Assembly (NCBI GenBank): GCA_009789175.1
Contig: CP046866.1
Span: forward strand, 930,001-994,000
DNA length: 64,000 nt
Direction of reading: 5' to 3'
Source: Salinibaculum litoreum
GTDB taxonomy: Archaea; Halobacteriota; Halobacteria; Halobacteriales; Haloarculaceae
Shown: piece after piece, positions 44,932 to 54,376 of the stretch
Position numbering within the stretch: position 1 is the stretch's first letter
Layout: the number at the start of each line of letters is the position of its first letter
Made by a program: the position numbers and the translations under genes
The notes under the pieces: model-generated
Databases searched by the model: none
The model's input: the letters and a program-made list of their open reading frames with translations, nothing else
What the model was told of the DNA's origin: nothing

Positions 44932-46524
44932 TCACTGCCCCGGTGCGTCGCCGTTGTTGCAGTCCTCGATGTACTCGCCGGCGTAGGGGTGGTTCGGTTG
45001 TTCGTCGAGGACGGCGTTCATACGGTCACGAACCGTCTCGCAGTTCCCACGCCAGTACGCGTCCAGCCCCTCCTTGAACGTCCGGTGGACCTCACTGGTC
45101 GAGTTGCTGACCCCGTAGGTGTTCATGAACTCAGTGGCGACATCGATAGGCAGGCCGAAGTTCACGTCATCGATACGCGGGTCCTGCTGTTTGAACGTCG
45201 CGATGCCGATGACTTCGCCGTCGCTATTGTACATCGGGCCGCCGCTGTTGCCGCCGTTGAGTGCCGCGTCAGTCTGGATGGAGTCGATACCGGACTTCAG
45301 CTGTCGGCGCTGGCTGACGATACCGGAGGTCAGCGTCGGCTCCAGTGTCACCGACCGGTCTTCGAAGATGTCGTCGGTACCGAGGGCCGGGTAGCCAATG
45401 ACGAATATCTCGTCACCGGTCGCCACACTGCTGGGGTCGCCAAGCGGAACCGTCGGCAGCCCTGTCTCGTCGACTTTCAGCAGTGCCACGTCCTTACCGA
45501 CGGTCTGTTCACCGTCGACAGTGGTCGAAAACTGGCCCGCGTCCACGACGCGTGCTTCCCAGCTCGCCACTTCGAGGTCGTCGGTGGGTGTCGCACGGCC
45601 GTACAGGGCGTTGACTTCGGTGTCCACGTCCGTAATCTGGCTGTGTTCCTCCACGTAGCTCCAGAACTCCTCGAATCCGTAGGACTCTATCTGGTCTTTC
45701 TCCTCTTCACTCAGGTCGTCTCGGTCGGCCAGGCTCTCCCGCAGGACGGTGAGCAGGTCGTTTGCGAAGGACACTTCGAGCGTCTCTGCCGGGTTCTCCT
45801 CGATGGCGACGTGTGAGTTGGTGATGATGTACCCGTCCGGCGAGACGACGAACCCGGAGCCCCGCGAGCGCGATTCGAGTTCGTCGCTGACCGTCGAATC
45901 GTCGTCGGGGTCTTCCCTGACGACCAGGTCACGCGCTTTCTTTACCGGGCCGCGTTCGTCTTCGAAGCGCTCGTCGATTGCATAGCCGATGATTTGCTCG
46001 CCATCCTGGAACAACTGGAGGTACTCCGTGCCGCTCTGTTGCTCGAAGCCGTACCGGTACCGACGCGTCGTGCCGTCGTCTGCCTCCAGTGCGAGAACGT
46101 TTCCGACTGCTGCCCAGACGCCGGTCGAGGTCTGACCGTTGACCTGCCAGGCGTACTTCCTGTCGGAATCAAACGTCAGTTGCTCGTTCTCGAACGACCA
46201 GACACCCAGCAGGTCAGTGTCAACGGCATCGTCGACGGTGTATGCCGGTGAGATCGCCCTCCCGGTAACGACCCGGGAGATGAACGTGACGGCAGCCCGG
46301 TCACGCTCGACTACCTGCCGCTCGATGTTCGGCGGGTCCGGTGGTTCCACTGTGGTTTCCGCCGGTGTCTCCGCAGTTGGCCCAGGAGTCCCCTGTTCTG
46401 TCGTCGGCGCAGTCGTCTCGTCGTCACCGGACTGTCCCCCACAGCCAGCGACCCCGGCCGTGACTGCGACGGGCACGGCTCTGAGAAACTGCCGACGAGT
46501 CGACCCGGATTCGGATGTGTCCAT
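44932..46524 (-). CDS. Tat-exported lipoprotein trypsin-like serine protease (HtrA-like)
   Basis: 530 residues. Twin arginines (Arg10-Arg11, STRRQFLRA) and a lipobox ending at Cys28 indicate a Tat-dependent lipoprotein anchored to the outside of the membrane. A low-complexity Thr/Pro/Glu linker and a 100-residue DUF-like domain follow. The triad is His238 (NSHVA), Asp345 (GKDVALLKVD), and Ser427 (GGNSGGP). No PDZ domain; a 60-residue insertion sits after His. Likely a surface protein quality protease. Start at ATG 46524. Confidence 0.9.
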   Translation of the reverse strand: MDTSESGSTRRQFLRAVPVAVTAGVAGCGGQSGDDETTAPTTEQGTPGPTAETPAETTVEPPDPPNIERQVVERDRAAVTFISRVVTGRAISPAYTVDDAVDTDLLGVWSFENEQLTFDSDRKYAWQVNGQTSTGVWAAVGNVLALEADDGTTRRYRYGFEQQSGTEYLQLFQDGEQIIGYAIDERFEDERGPVKKARDLVVREDPDDDSTVSDELESRSRGSGFVVSPDGYIITNSHVAIEENPAETLEVSFANDLLTVLRESLADRDDLSEEEKDQIESYGFEEFWSYVEEHSQITDVDTEVNALYGRATPTDDLEVASWEARVVDAGQFSTTVDGEQTVGKDVALLKVDETGLPTVPLGDPSSVATGDEIFVIGYPALGTDDIFEDRSVTLEPTLTSGIVSQRRQLKSGIDSIQTDAALNGGNSGGPMYNSDGEVIGIATFKQQDPRIDDVNFGLPIDVATEFMNTYGVSNSTSEVHRTFKEGLDAYWRGNCETVRDRMNAVLDEQPNHPYAGEYIEDCNNGDAPGQ

Positions 46525-46588
46525 TCTCTACCGATTAGAAGTGTCCACTTACCAGTGATATATCCATCGCACAGTGTGACAGCCGGCT

Positions 46589-47422
46589 CTAGCGCTGTGT
46601 GACCCCGTTACCGAGTTCCAGCACGCGCGGAAAGCAGACGATACCGCCGACCAGCACCGCGTTTGCGAGTACCGCCAGCGGCGCAATCGGGACCGTCCGC
46701 GCAAACAGAAAGACCCCGCCAGCCCCGGCAAGCCCCGCGAGCACGAAGCCACCAGCACGCAAGGGGTCGCTGGCGTGGGGCAGGGCCCGCCGGTCCGTCC
46801 ACCAGAATGCGACGGCACCGCCAAGACTCCCGCCGAGGCCGAGTAAGGCGTAGCTACCGCCACCGGTCACGACGATGCCGACGGCCGAAACTGCCGCGGC
46901 AGCCAGACACGCCAGGTGTGCCCGATGCCCGACAGTCACCCAGAGCCCGCCCAGGATGGCGAGGCCGACCGCGTAGCCGGCGAGGATGTCACCGAGGTAG
47001 TGGACGCCGATGACCACACGCGAGAGCCCGACGAGCCCGATGAGACCGACTGTCGGGATAGCAACGCGCCAGTCGCGCACTCGCCCGCGGGTCAGCAAGA
47101 GCCCGCCGTAGACGACCGTCGAGGCGATTGCGTGACCACTCGGGTAGCCGTGGGAGTCGGCGTCGACCGCGATGGCTCGAACGTCCGCCGGGGGCCGGGG
47201 AAGGCCGAAGGCAGCCTTCAGCGTCAACACGACGGCAAGCCCCACGAGCGTGTAGCTGATGACCGTCCCCGTACTCTCGCGGTCACCGACCCAGTAGAGC
47301 ACGGAGAGAAAGACGACGAGAAACGCTACCCCACCCAGTTCCGTGAGGAGTGCGAACACGTCCGTCAGAAGTGGTGGGGTCATTTCCCGTACCACTGCAC
47401 TGGCATCGCGGAGTCGGAACAC
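46589..47422 (-). CDS. PAP2-type membrane phosphatase
   Basis: 277 residues with about eight membrane segments. The three phosphatase motifs are KAAFGLPRPP, YPSGHAIAS, and SRVVIGVHYLGDILAG. Hydrolyses phosphate esters of lipids, such as polyprenyl diphosphates, at the membrane. I start at GTG 47422 (MFRLRDASAVVREMTPPLL), a common family start; an ATG 39 bases downstream is also possible. Confidence 0.9.
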   Translation of the reverse strand: MFRLRDASAVVREMTPPLLTDVFALLTELGGVAFLVVFLSVLYWVGDRESTGTVISYTLVGLAVVLTLKAAFGLPRPPADVRAIAVDADSHGYPSGHAIASTVVYGGLLLTRGRVRDWRVAIPTVGLIGLVGLSRVVIGVHYLGDILAGYAVGLAILGGLWVTVGHRAHLACLAAAAVSAVGIVVTGGGSYALLGLGGSLGGAVAFWWTDRRALPHASDPLRAGGFVLAGLAGAGGVFLFARTVPIAPLAVLANAVLVGGIVCFPRVLELGNGVTQR

Positions 47423-47464
47423 GGCCCGGTGGTTGCCGGCCGGCCGTTGTCAACCTGTCGACCG

Positions 47465-50158
47465 CTACTGTGCCCACTCGACCATCCGCCGGTAGCGCTC
47501 GTCCGTCGAGAGCGCGTCGGCGTCACCGACCAGCACGAGCGCCTTTTTCGCCCGCGTCAAGCCGACGTTTATCCGGCGATAGTCCTCGAAGATTGGACTG
47601 TCGAGGGTGCCCGTGGCGACAAACGAGATGATGACGACCTCCTTGCTGGAGCCCTGGAACCGGTCGACGGTGTCGACGGTCACCGGCTCGGGGACGTGCT
47701 TGTTGATTTCGGCCACCTGCGCACGGTAGGGTGCGATGACGCCAACGTCCGACAGCGAGACGCCGGCATCGAGATACGTCTCGACCACCGACGCGACAGT
47801 GCGTGCCTCCGTGGGATTGGTGTTGCCCTCGGTCGCTCCGTCGGGGTCGATAAACGCCACGCGGTCGTGCAGGTGGTCGGGGAGTGCATCGGTATCGACC
47901 CCTGGCAGGTCCCCGACCCGCTGGGCGGCCACCTCGCCGGTGGCCGGCCGCAGTTGGCCGTCGTAGAACTCCCGGGACGCAAAGGCCTGAATCCGCTGGG
48001 CCATGCGGTACTGCTGGTCCAGCATGACGCCAGCGTCCGGGTAGGTCTCGATGAGGCGCTGGAACAGGCTCGCGCCCAGGTCCGCACACCCCTCGTCGCC
48101 CGCAATCGCGTCCTCGGCCTGTACCACCGGTGGGAGCTGGTGGTGGTCTCCCACGAGGACGAACCGCTCTGCCAGCGTCGTCGCCGCCAGCGTCCCGGGT
48201 TCGGTCAACTGCCCGGCCTCGTCGACGATGGCCACGTCGAACGCCTGGTCGCGCATCACTCGCGAGCCACAGGAGGCCGTCGTCGCCGCGACGACGCTCG
48301 CAGACTGTAACTGTGCGGTACACGTCCCGGGGTCCCCGGCGGTCTGCAACCGATACTCCTGCATGTCCTCCCGGACGCCGCTTTCGGTGCCGACCCGCAC
48401 AACGTCAGTAAAGCCCTGCTCTTCGAGTGCTTCGATAGCGTTGTCCACGGCACGGTTGGTAAACGCCGACAGCAGCACACGGTCGCCGCGGTCGACGAGC
48501 GCGCGGACGATACGTGCCAGCGTGTAGGTCTTCCCCGTCCCTGGTGGTCCGTGGACGAGCGCGAAATCCGACGCCCCGACTGCCCGCCTGACGGCCTCGT
48601 TCTGTGCCGGGTTGTTGTCGATAAACGTCTCCGTCACGGCCTCGAATTCGGGCTCGCGGCGCTCGAAGAGGATGTCCTTCTCGGCGGCTGGCTGTTTGAG
48701 CAATGCGTCGTGCAGCGCCGTCAGCATCCTGTCGGCACCGATTTCCGAGGGATAGACATCCAGACGGCGCAGGTCGAGTGGTTCGTCGGCGGTCACGACT
48801 ATCTCCTCGTCTAACCGCTCGACGCGGGCGAGTTCTGCCTCCCCGCCAATCGGGTCGCCGTCGCTCGCCAGCACGAGGTCGCCTTCCCGTATCTTCGAGA
48901 CGGCCCCAGTCGCAGTGGCGCGCAACTCCCAGCGCCCGCCGTCGAGTTCCCGCCGGTCCGCCGGGTCGAGGTCGACCAGCGCGCGGTCGTTCGCCGCCCG
49001 CTGCTGGGGCGTTTGCTCCCAGAGTTTCGCGTACTCGCGGTGGACCGCCCGGCGCTCGGCCTCGATGGCCCGGTAGAACCGCTCGAAGTACGCACGCTCC
49101 GCCTCGGGGATGGGCGAGCCGACTTGCCCGGCCTTGGACTCCTGGCCGAGTCGGCCGGAGACGGCCATGCAGGTGTCCTGCTCGAAGCAGTACTCGCATT
49201 TGGCGTCGGCCTCATAGCCCGTCGGCACGCCGCTTTCGTGTTCCATCGCCGCGATGGCGTTTCGCTCCCGCAGGACGAACTCCAGCAGTCCCGAGCCGAT
49301 GGAAAAGTCCTTGGCCGGCGAGAGGTCACCGGACTCGTCGGTGCGCTCGACGGCGGCGTTTTTGGTGTACAGCAATGTTCCAGTATCGGGTGGCGTCCCG
49401 CGGCGTTCCCCGAGAATCAGGGCATAGCAGGCCGCCTGCACCTTGTCGTGAAACCGGGGGTCTCGACGGGTGTTCTTCCCGGTCTTCAACTCGACGGGCA
49501 TCCCTCGGCGGACGGCGTCGGCCCGCCCCTTGAGCCCGTAGCGTTCGCTGACCAGCGTCTGCTCTGAGCGCCAGTCGTCGCCGCCGGTCAGCGTCCCCTG
49601 CTGGAGCCATCCCTCGATGGCGCTTGCGTGCTGGCGGACTGTCTCCCGCATCGTGTCGGCGTCGGCACCGAGCAGACCCAGGTCCAGCCCGGCCTCCTCG
49701 ACGCGGGCGTCGACTGCCTCGTCCAAATCGCGGCCCCGCAGCAGGTCGCCGAACACCTCGTGGACGATGGTCCCTTTGACGACCGGTTCCGCCAGCGGCG
49801 TCCCGCCGAGTTTGTTCAGGTAGTACATCCGCGGGCACTGTACCCACTGGCGCACGTCGGTCACGTCCACGAGGAAATCCGGCTCGACCACGACTGTCGT
49901 CTCCTCGCCGGTCGTGTACTGCGTCTCGCCGCGGTACTCGCGTTTCTCGGCATCGTAGACGGCCAGTTCCATCCCCACGTCGAGATAGTCGGCGGTCTCG
50001 GCCCACTTGCCCCAGAGTGTCACCGTCGTCGCTTCGCCCCGGCCACGGTCGGGTCGGACCGACACCTCGACGAGGTCACGCTCGCCGTACTGGGTATCGA
50101 CCGTGCGTGGCTCGTCCACCTCGACGACGACGCCGCGTACGTTCACGCACTCAGGCAC
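47465..50158 (-). CDS. Dna2-like fused nuclease-helicase (Cas4/RecB-type nuclease + SF1 helicase)
   Basis: 897 residues from GTG 50158 (893 from a GTG 12 bases later). The nuclease part has Cys108 (WVQCPRMYY), His133, Asp214, and Glu223-x-Lys225 (VELKTGK), then Cys321-x2-Cys324-x5-Cys330, a Cas4/AddB-like Fe-S cluster. The helicase has GPPGTGKT (537-544), DEAGQ (646-650), and later VDTVDRFQGSSKEVVI and INVGLTRAKKAL. Order nuclease-then-helicase matches eukaryotic Dna2. Processes flaps or ends in replication and repair. The longer frame to 50581 overlaps an opposite gene and is rejected. Confidence 0.93.
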   Translation of the reverse strand: MPECVNVRGVVVEVDEPRTVDTQYGERDLVEVSVRPDRGRGEATTVTLWGKWAETADYLDVGMELAVYDAEKREYRGETQYTTGEETTVVVEPDFLVDVTDVRQWVQCPRMYYLNKLGGTPLAEPVVKGTIVHEVFGDLLRGRDLDEAVDARVEEAGLDLGLLGADADTMRETVRQHASAIEGWLQQGTLTGGDDWRSEQTLVSERYGLKGRADAVRRGMPVELKTGKNTRRDPRFHDKVQAACYALILGERRGTPPDTGTLLYTKNAAVERTDESGDLSPAKDFSIGSGLLEFVLRERNAIAAMEHESGVPTGYEADAKCEYCFEQDTCMAVSGRLGQESKAGQVGSPIPEAERAYFERFYRAIEAERRAVHREYAKLWEQTPQQRAANDRALVDLDPADRRELDGGRWELRATATGAVSKIREGDLVLASDGDPIGGEAELARVERLDEEIVVTADEPLDLRRLDVYPSEIGADRMLTALHDALLKQPAAEKDILFERREPEFEAVTETFIDNNPAQNEAVRRAVGASDFALVHGPPGTGKTYTLARIVRALVDRGDRVLLSAFTNRAVDNAIEALEEQGFTDVVRVGTESGVREDMQEYRLQTAGDPGTCTAQLQSASVVAATTASCGSRVMRDQAFDVAIVDEAGQLTEPGTLAATTLAERFVLVGDHHQLPPVVQAEDAIAGDEGCADLGASLFQRLIETYPDAGVMLDQQYRMAQRIQAFASREFYDGQLRPATGEVAAQRVGDLPGVDTDALPDHLHDRVAFIDPDGATEGNTNPTEARTVASVVETYLDAGVSLSDVGVIAPYRAQVAEINKHVPEPVTVDTVDRFQGSSKEVVIISFVATGTLDSPIFEDYRRINVGLTRAKKALVLVGDADALSTDERYRRMVEWAQ

Positions 50159-50236
50159 GGCCGGCGACGGAAAAACGCTGTCGGTCCCACCGTTCCGATG
50201 CCTATTTTCCCTCCCAGCCCCTGTCTCCGACCAACG

Positions 50237-50788
50237 ATGCGAGTTCGCGACTGGGACGACATACTGGCGGACGTGGTCGAGAGCAACGCCGACCCCGACG
50301 GCTGGCGGGCAGTCGGCGGCGACCGCGCGAACGGCATCGGCGAGGACATCTACATCGGTCACCCCGGTGTGGGTGTCTTCCAGCTGAAAACCTACGCGAA
50401 AAACCCATTCGAGGTCCAGGGCGTGGGCGCTCGGGTCGCCCGCTCTATCGACGACGAACTCGACCCGCTGTTCCCGGAAAACGAAGACGCGAGCGGTCTC
50501 TTCGGCGTCCAGCAGCCGCCCGATGACGAATCGGATGCCGAGAACAAGGCGAAAGACCTCGAAACCGTCATCGAGACCCACGCCGAGGCTCCGACGACGC
50601 CCGAGGCACTCTTCGAGGACGTGATGGACGCACTCGATAGCCCCGCCTACGGTCCGATGGAGTTTGACGACTACGACCGGCCAGAGTCGATGGACGACTT
50701 CACCGACACGTTCGAGGAAGCCGAGGAACTGCTCGACGCCGAATTCGAGGATGTCATCGACGAGGACGTGGAGCGAGGGTTCTACTGA
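50237..50788 (+). CDS. conserved haloarchaeal hypothetical protein
   Basis: 183 residues. MRVRDWDDILADVVESNADPDGWRAVGGDRANGIGEDIYIGHPGVGVFQLKTYAKNPF is the conserved part, then an acidic C-terminal third (DDFTDTFEEAEELLDAEFEDVIDEDVE). No known domain. Divergent from the Dna2-like gene with a 78-base gap and one base short of the next gene, so it is probably co-transcribed with the SnoaL-like protein. Confidence 0.78.
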   Translation: MRVRDWDDILADVVESNADPDGWRAVGGDRANGIGEDIYIGHPGVGVFQLKTYAKNPFEVQGVGARVARSIDDELDPLFPENEDASGLFGVQQPPDDESDAENKAKDLETVIETHAEAPTTPEALFEDVMDALDSPAYGPMEFDDYDRPESMDDFTDTFEEAEELLDAEFEDVIDEDVERGFY

Positions 50789-50789
50789 G

Positions 50790-51185
50790 ATGGGCGCGAC
50801 CCCTTCGCCGGACCGCGAGCCTGCGACTGTCGTCCGGGAGTACTACGATGCTCTCCGGAACGGTGAACCACTGGCTCCCTACTTCGCTGCGGATGAGACC
50901 ACTGTCAAATTTGGGGTCTCTGAGATGCTCACGGGCGGCGATACGGTGCGTGAGGGGCTTCGAGACCAGACAGCCACGACGACAGCATGGCACGTCGACA
51001 GCCGGAACCTCGTCGTCGACCGCACCGGGGACGCGGCGTGGTTCGCCGACGACGTGTTTCTGGCGTGGACGGACAGCGACCGCGGGACTCGCTTCGAGTT
51101 CGACACCCGCTGGAGTGGCACTCTCGTCGCCGATGCTGGCTGGCAGTTCGTCGGGATGCACGTCAGCACCGCGGAGGCGTTCTGA
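50790..51185 (+). CDS. SnoaL/NTF2-like domain protein
   Basis: 131 residues. TVVREYYDALRNGEPLAPYFAADETTVKFGVSEMLTGGDTVREGL is the cone-shaped helix-hairpin start of SnoaL_3/DUF4440 proteins, followed by AAWFADDVFLAWTD and FDTRWSGTLVADAGWQFVGMHVS. Such folds bind small molecules or act as hydrolases. No catalytic residues can be singled out. Shares a base with the next ATG. Confidence 0.82.
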   Translation: MGATPSPDREPATVVREYYDALRNGEPLAPYFAADETTVKFGVSEMLTGGDTVREGLRDQTATTTAWHVDSRNLVVDRTGDAAWFADDVFLAWTDSDRGTRFEFDTRWSGTLVADAGWQFVGMHVSTAEAF

Positions 51186-51400
51186 TGGTCGGCCCCATCT
51201 CCGATGAAGAGCGTGCGAGGTTCACCCGTCGGCTCAAACTCGCGTTCGTATCGCTCGTGGCGATGTCTGCCGTACTCATCACGCTGCAATCCGATGCCGG
51301 ACCGCTCGTGTTGCTCGCGGCCGGGGCCGGTGGCGCTGCTCTCGGCGTGTTCCTCCTCTGGGCAGCATTCCCGGCCGTTACGTCTCCGGGTCGGGACTGA
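51185..51400 (+). CDS. small two-helix membrane protein
   Basis: 71 residues. RARFTRRLKLAFVSLVAMSAVLITLQSDAG and VLLAAGAGGAALGVFLLWAAF are two transmembrane helices, with a positive N-terminus. It resembles the DUF7534-type haloarchaeal membrane proteins, but this is not certain. It overlaps the previous stop by one base (ATGA-type coupling) and converges on the histidine kinase at 51416. Confidence 0.7.
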   Translation: MVGPISDEERARFTRRLKLAFVSLVAMSAVLITLQSDAGPLVLLAAGAGGAALGVFLLWAAFPAVTSPGRD

Positions 51401-51415
51401 GAGACACCACTGCGT

Positions 51416-52489
51416 CTACTTGTCGACAGCCTGAAACCGCAGCGTGACAGTGTTGCCATCCCCGTCGTCCTCGAACGTCATCTCACCATCCGCAGCCCTG
51501 ACGACCCAGTAGACCAGCCAGAGGCCCACGCCTGCAGAATGTGTGAGTGCAGTCTCTTCCTCTTCGAGGATAACCCGTTTCTCGGAGTCGGGAATCGGCG
51601 GGCAGTTATCGGAGACGGAGGTGATGACCGTGTCGTCGTCCTCGTAAATCCGCACGTGGACGTGCGGGTCGCCCGCCCCCTCGTAGTGGTGAATCCCGTT
51701 CTCGATGAGCTCCGAGAGGGCCACCTCGTAGGATTCAGATACCCTCGCCCACAGTTCGTCGGGGGCATCGATAGTCACACTCGCATTCCGATAGTTGGCT
51801 CTGAACTGCTGGACGACTGCGTGGGCGAGACGCGCAACCTCCGCGTGTTCCTCTTCGTCTGGATTCGCGCGAATGCGCTCTTGAATCGTCCGGACCTTCT
51901 CACTCAGGTGGACCATCTCCTTTGCCGTCTCGGAGATGCTCTCGGTCATCGACAGAATCTCCTCGTCGGAGGCTTGCCGCTCGCCCTCGGCCGTTGCTCG
52001 CTCGCCCAGCAGGTCGGCTTTCCCCATCACGAGCCCCAGTTTGTTTCGGATGTTGTGCCGGAGCAGTCGGGTCGTCACCTGCAGTTTCTGTTCGCGGCGT
52101 TTGCGGTCCCGGATGTCCCGTGCCACGCCCGCGACACCGCTGTAGGTGTCGTCGCCGGGCGGTAACAGTTTGAACCGTAACTCACAGGGGATACGCTGGC
52201 CGTCTTTCGTGATAAGCGTCACCGTCCACGTGTCGCTCTCTCTGTCTTCGTCCTCCAGAAGCCGCTGAATCCTGTTTTCGCCTTTCTTCACATCCTCCTC
52301 AGCGAGCAACTTCGCCGGGGTATTCCCAATGATTTCCTCCTTATCGTAGCCGGTCAACTCCGCCATCGAGTCGTTGACGAGCACGTATCGACCGTCCTCG
52401 TTGAGGAGATACAGCATATCCTCGGCCTCCTCGACGAGATGCTGGTACCTGTCTTCCCACCCTTCGTCGAAATTATCGAGCTCTGACAT
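51416..52489 (-). CDS. PAS-domain sensor histidine kinase
   Basis: 357 residues, cytosolic. A PAS domain (about 15-130; YLLNEDGRYVLVNDSMAELTGYDKEEIIG) is followed by the H-box TTRLLRHNIRNKLGLVMGKADLL and the ATPase with LIENGIHHYEGAGDPHVHV, VSDNCPPIPDSEK, and GVGLWLVYWVVRAADGE. Its H-box class is the same as in the 661-residue kinase at 27431. No response regulator is adjacent. Minus-strand TATA-like AATATATAT is near 52545. Confidence 0.9.
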   Translation of the reverse strand: MSELDNFDEGWEDRYQHLVEEAEDMLYLLNEDGRYVLVNDSMAELTGYDKEEIIGNTPAKLLAEEDVKKGENRIQRLLEDEDRESDTWTVTLITKDGQRIPCELRFKLLPPGDDTYSGVAGVARDIRDRKRREQKLQVTTRLLRHNIRNKLGLVMGKADLLGERATAEGERQASDEEILSMTESISETAKEMVHLSEKVRTIQERIRANPDEEEHAEVARLAHAVVQQFRANYRNASVTIDAPDELWARVSESYEVALSELIENGIHHYEGAGDPHVHVRIYEDDDTVITSVSDNCPPIPDSEKRVILEEEETALTHSAGVGLWLVYWVVRAADGEMTFEDDGDGNTVTLRFQAVDK

Positions 52490-52601
52490 CGAATTCGTGC
52501 CTCGTCAATTTCGTTGCTGGATGGGTTCTACACAGTCCGATATATATTCACCGCTTCTCGTAAGCTAAAAATACGTCCGCGAATCGTCGTTTTGGGGCCG
52601 C

Positions 52602-54311
52602 TTACAGTCGCTTTGAGACGTACGGGCCGTCCTGACGGTAGCCGAGTTTCTCGCGGTAATACTCCCGGACGCCGATGCCCGAGAGAATCGCGAGTTTCTC
52701 GTAGCCGGCGTCGGCAGCGAGATTCTCTGCCTTCCGGACGAGTCGGCGGCCGTAGCCCTGGTGTTGGTGCTGGCCCACACCGGCGCTGCTCGGTCCGTCA
52801 CTGCTTGCAGTGTCCGCACCGCCAACCGACCCTCCTGCCTCACTGCCGACACCGACCTCGCTGCCATAGACGTGTAGTTCCCGGACGATAGCGGCCCCGT
52901 CGAGTTCGTGCCGGACGGGGTCGTTAGGGAACCGCAGTCGGCAGAAGCCGACCAGCAGGTCCTGCTCGCGGTCCTCGAAGCTGATGAACTGTTCCGTCCC
53001 GCCTGCGACTTCGTAACTGGTCACATCGAGGGTCACGTTCTCGGGCGTCTCGTCGCTGTGGCCCACCTCTCGACAGCGGATGCAGTCACACGTCCAGCCG
53101 TGTTCGTCCATCTTCTGCCGAGCGAGTTGGCGGAGGTTGGACTTCCAGACGCCACCCTCGATGAAGTCGGCGGGGATGTCCCGCTGGACGCGCTGGAGGC
53201 GGGTGTACTCGGGGATTATCGACTTGATTTCCGCGACCAGTTCGGCCGCTTCTTCGTTTTGCAGTGGCTCGAACTCGTCGTTGTGCCACCAGTCGTAGAC
53301 GGCGGTTCCCTCGACGACCAGCGTCGGATAGATTTTCAGGTAGTCCGGCCGCCACTCCGTCCGCTCGAAGATGCGTCGGAAGTCCTCCAGACACATCTCC
53401 TTCGACATCCCGGGCTGGCCGGGCATCATGTGGAATCCGACCTTGAACCCGGCATCGCGCAGGCGACGGTTGGCATCGATGGCATCCTGTGTGCCGTGGC
53501 CACGGTGCATCTCGCGGTTGATGCGCTCGAAGGTGGTTTGCACGCCCACCTCGACTTTCGTCCCGCCCAGGTCGAGCATCCGGTCTATCTGTTCGGGGTC
53601 ACACCAGTCCGGCTTGGTCTCGAAGGTGGTGGCGATGTTTCGTACGTCTCCGGTCTCGTTTTCCGCGATGACATCCTCCAGATAGGAGAATTCGTACTCC
53701 TCGCGTGGCTGGGCGAAGCTCTCGCCCTGTGCGGGCTGGGGGTCACAGTCGGGGTCGTAGTCGTTCATCGCCTCCAGTGCCCGCTTGACGAAATGCTCCT
53801 GATAGTCGTGGCTGCGGGCGGTCATCGTCCCGCCCATCAAGATGAGTTCCACCTTGTCGACGGGGTGGCCGATTTCCCGTAGCTGGTGGAGCCGCAGGGT
53901 GACCTGCCCGTAGGGGTCGTAGTCGTTTTGCTCCCCGCGGGCGGCCGCGGGCTCGTGACCGGTGTAACTCTGTGCGCTCGAAAACTCCGAGTCCGGCCCG
54001 CCGGGACAGTACAGACACTTCCCGTGGGGACACCGCTTCGGGGAGGTCATGATGGCGACCGGCGAAACCCCCGAGGCAGTCCGGACTGGCTTGCGTCGCA
54101 GGACTTCCTCCAGTTCATCGCGGCGCTCGTTGGGCGCGTAATCGAGTAGTTCGGAGTTTTTCGGCACTTTCGGCGAGGAGTATTTGCCACAGACCTCGGT
54201 CTTTGCGGATTCTAAGTTTTCCCGGTCTATCTCACCGTCGAGAATCCGCTGGACTAGCTCCTCACAGACCTGCTCGAACGCACTCGCTTCCTCCTGTGTG
54301 TCTGTACTCAT
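52602..54311 (-). CDS. elp3: tRNA uridine(34) modification radical SAM/acetyltransferase Elp3
   Basis: 569 residues. The radical SAM motif is Cys94-x4-Cys99-x2-Cys102 (CPHGKCLYC). YPTLVVEGTAVYDWW and the zinc-binding WTCDCIRCREVG region follow, and the C-terminal GNAT domain has GYGRRLVRKAENLA for acetyl-CoA. Elp3 makes the cm5-type modification on wobble uridine in archaeal tRNA. Between two strands of the GNAT domain is a low-complexity Gly/Ser/Ala/Asp insertion (near 490-515). Start at ATG 54311. Confidence 0.95.
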   Translation of the reverse strand: MSTDTQEEASAFEQVCEELVQRILDGEIDRENLESAKTEVCGKYSSPKVPKNSELLDYAPNERRDELEEVLRRKPVRTASGVSPVAIMTSPKRCPHGKCLYCPGGPDSEFSSAQSYTGHEPAAARGEQNDYDPYGQVTLRLHQLREIGHPVDKVELILMGGTMTARSHDYQEHFVKRALEAMNDYDPDCDPQPAQGESFAQPREEYEFSYLEDVIAENETGDVRNIATTFETKPDWCDPEQIDRMLDLGGTKVEVGVQTTFERINREMHRGHGTQDAIDANRRLRDAGFKVGFHMMPGQPGMSKEMCLEDFRRIFERTEWRPDYLKIYPTLVVEGTAVYDWWHNDEFEPLQNEEAAELVAEIKSIIPEYTRLQRVQRDIPADFIEGGVWKSNLRQLARQKMDEHGWTCDCIRCREVGHSDETPENVTLDVTSYEVAGGTEQFISFEDREQDLLVGFCRLRFPNDPVRHELDGAAIVRELHVYGSEVGVGSEAGGSVGGADTASSDGPSSAGVGQHQHQGYGRRLVRKAENLAADAGYEKLAILSGIGVREYYREKLGYRQDGPYVSKRL

Positions 54312-54376
54312 TGCTCGGGTTGTTGGGCTATATCGCCGCTTTGACCGATTAAGGCTGTCGCTTGTGAGACCCCGGG

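Noticed and set aside
43972-45816. 614-residue plus-strand frame opposite the LarA and protease genes
   Set aside because: Spans two opposite genes and their gap; composition is that of a reverse-complement shadow.
46916-48310. 464-residue plus-strand frame opposite the PAP2 and Dna2-like genes
   Set aside because: Same reason: crosses the gap between two real minus-strand genes.
50158-50581. N-terminal extension of the Dna2-like protein to 50581
   Set aside because: The extra 141 residues lie fully opposite the start of a divergent gene and have no family similarity.
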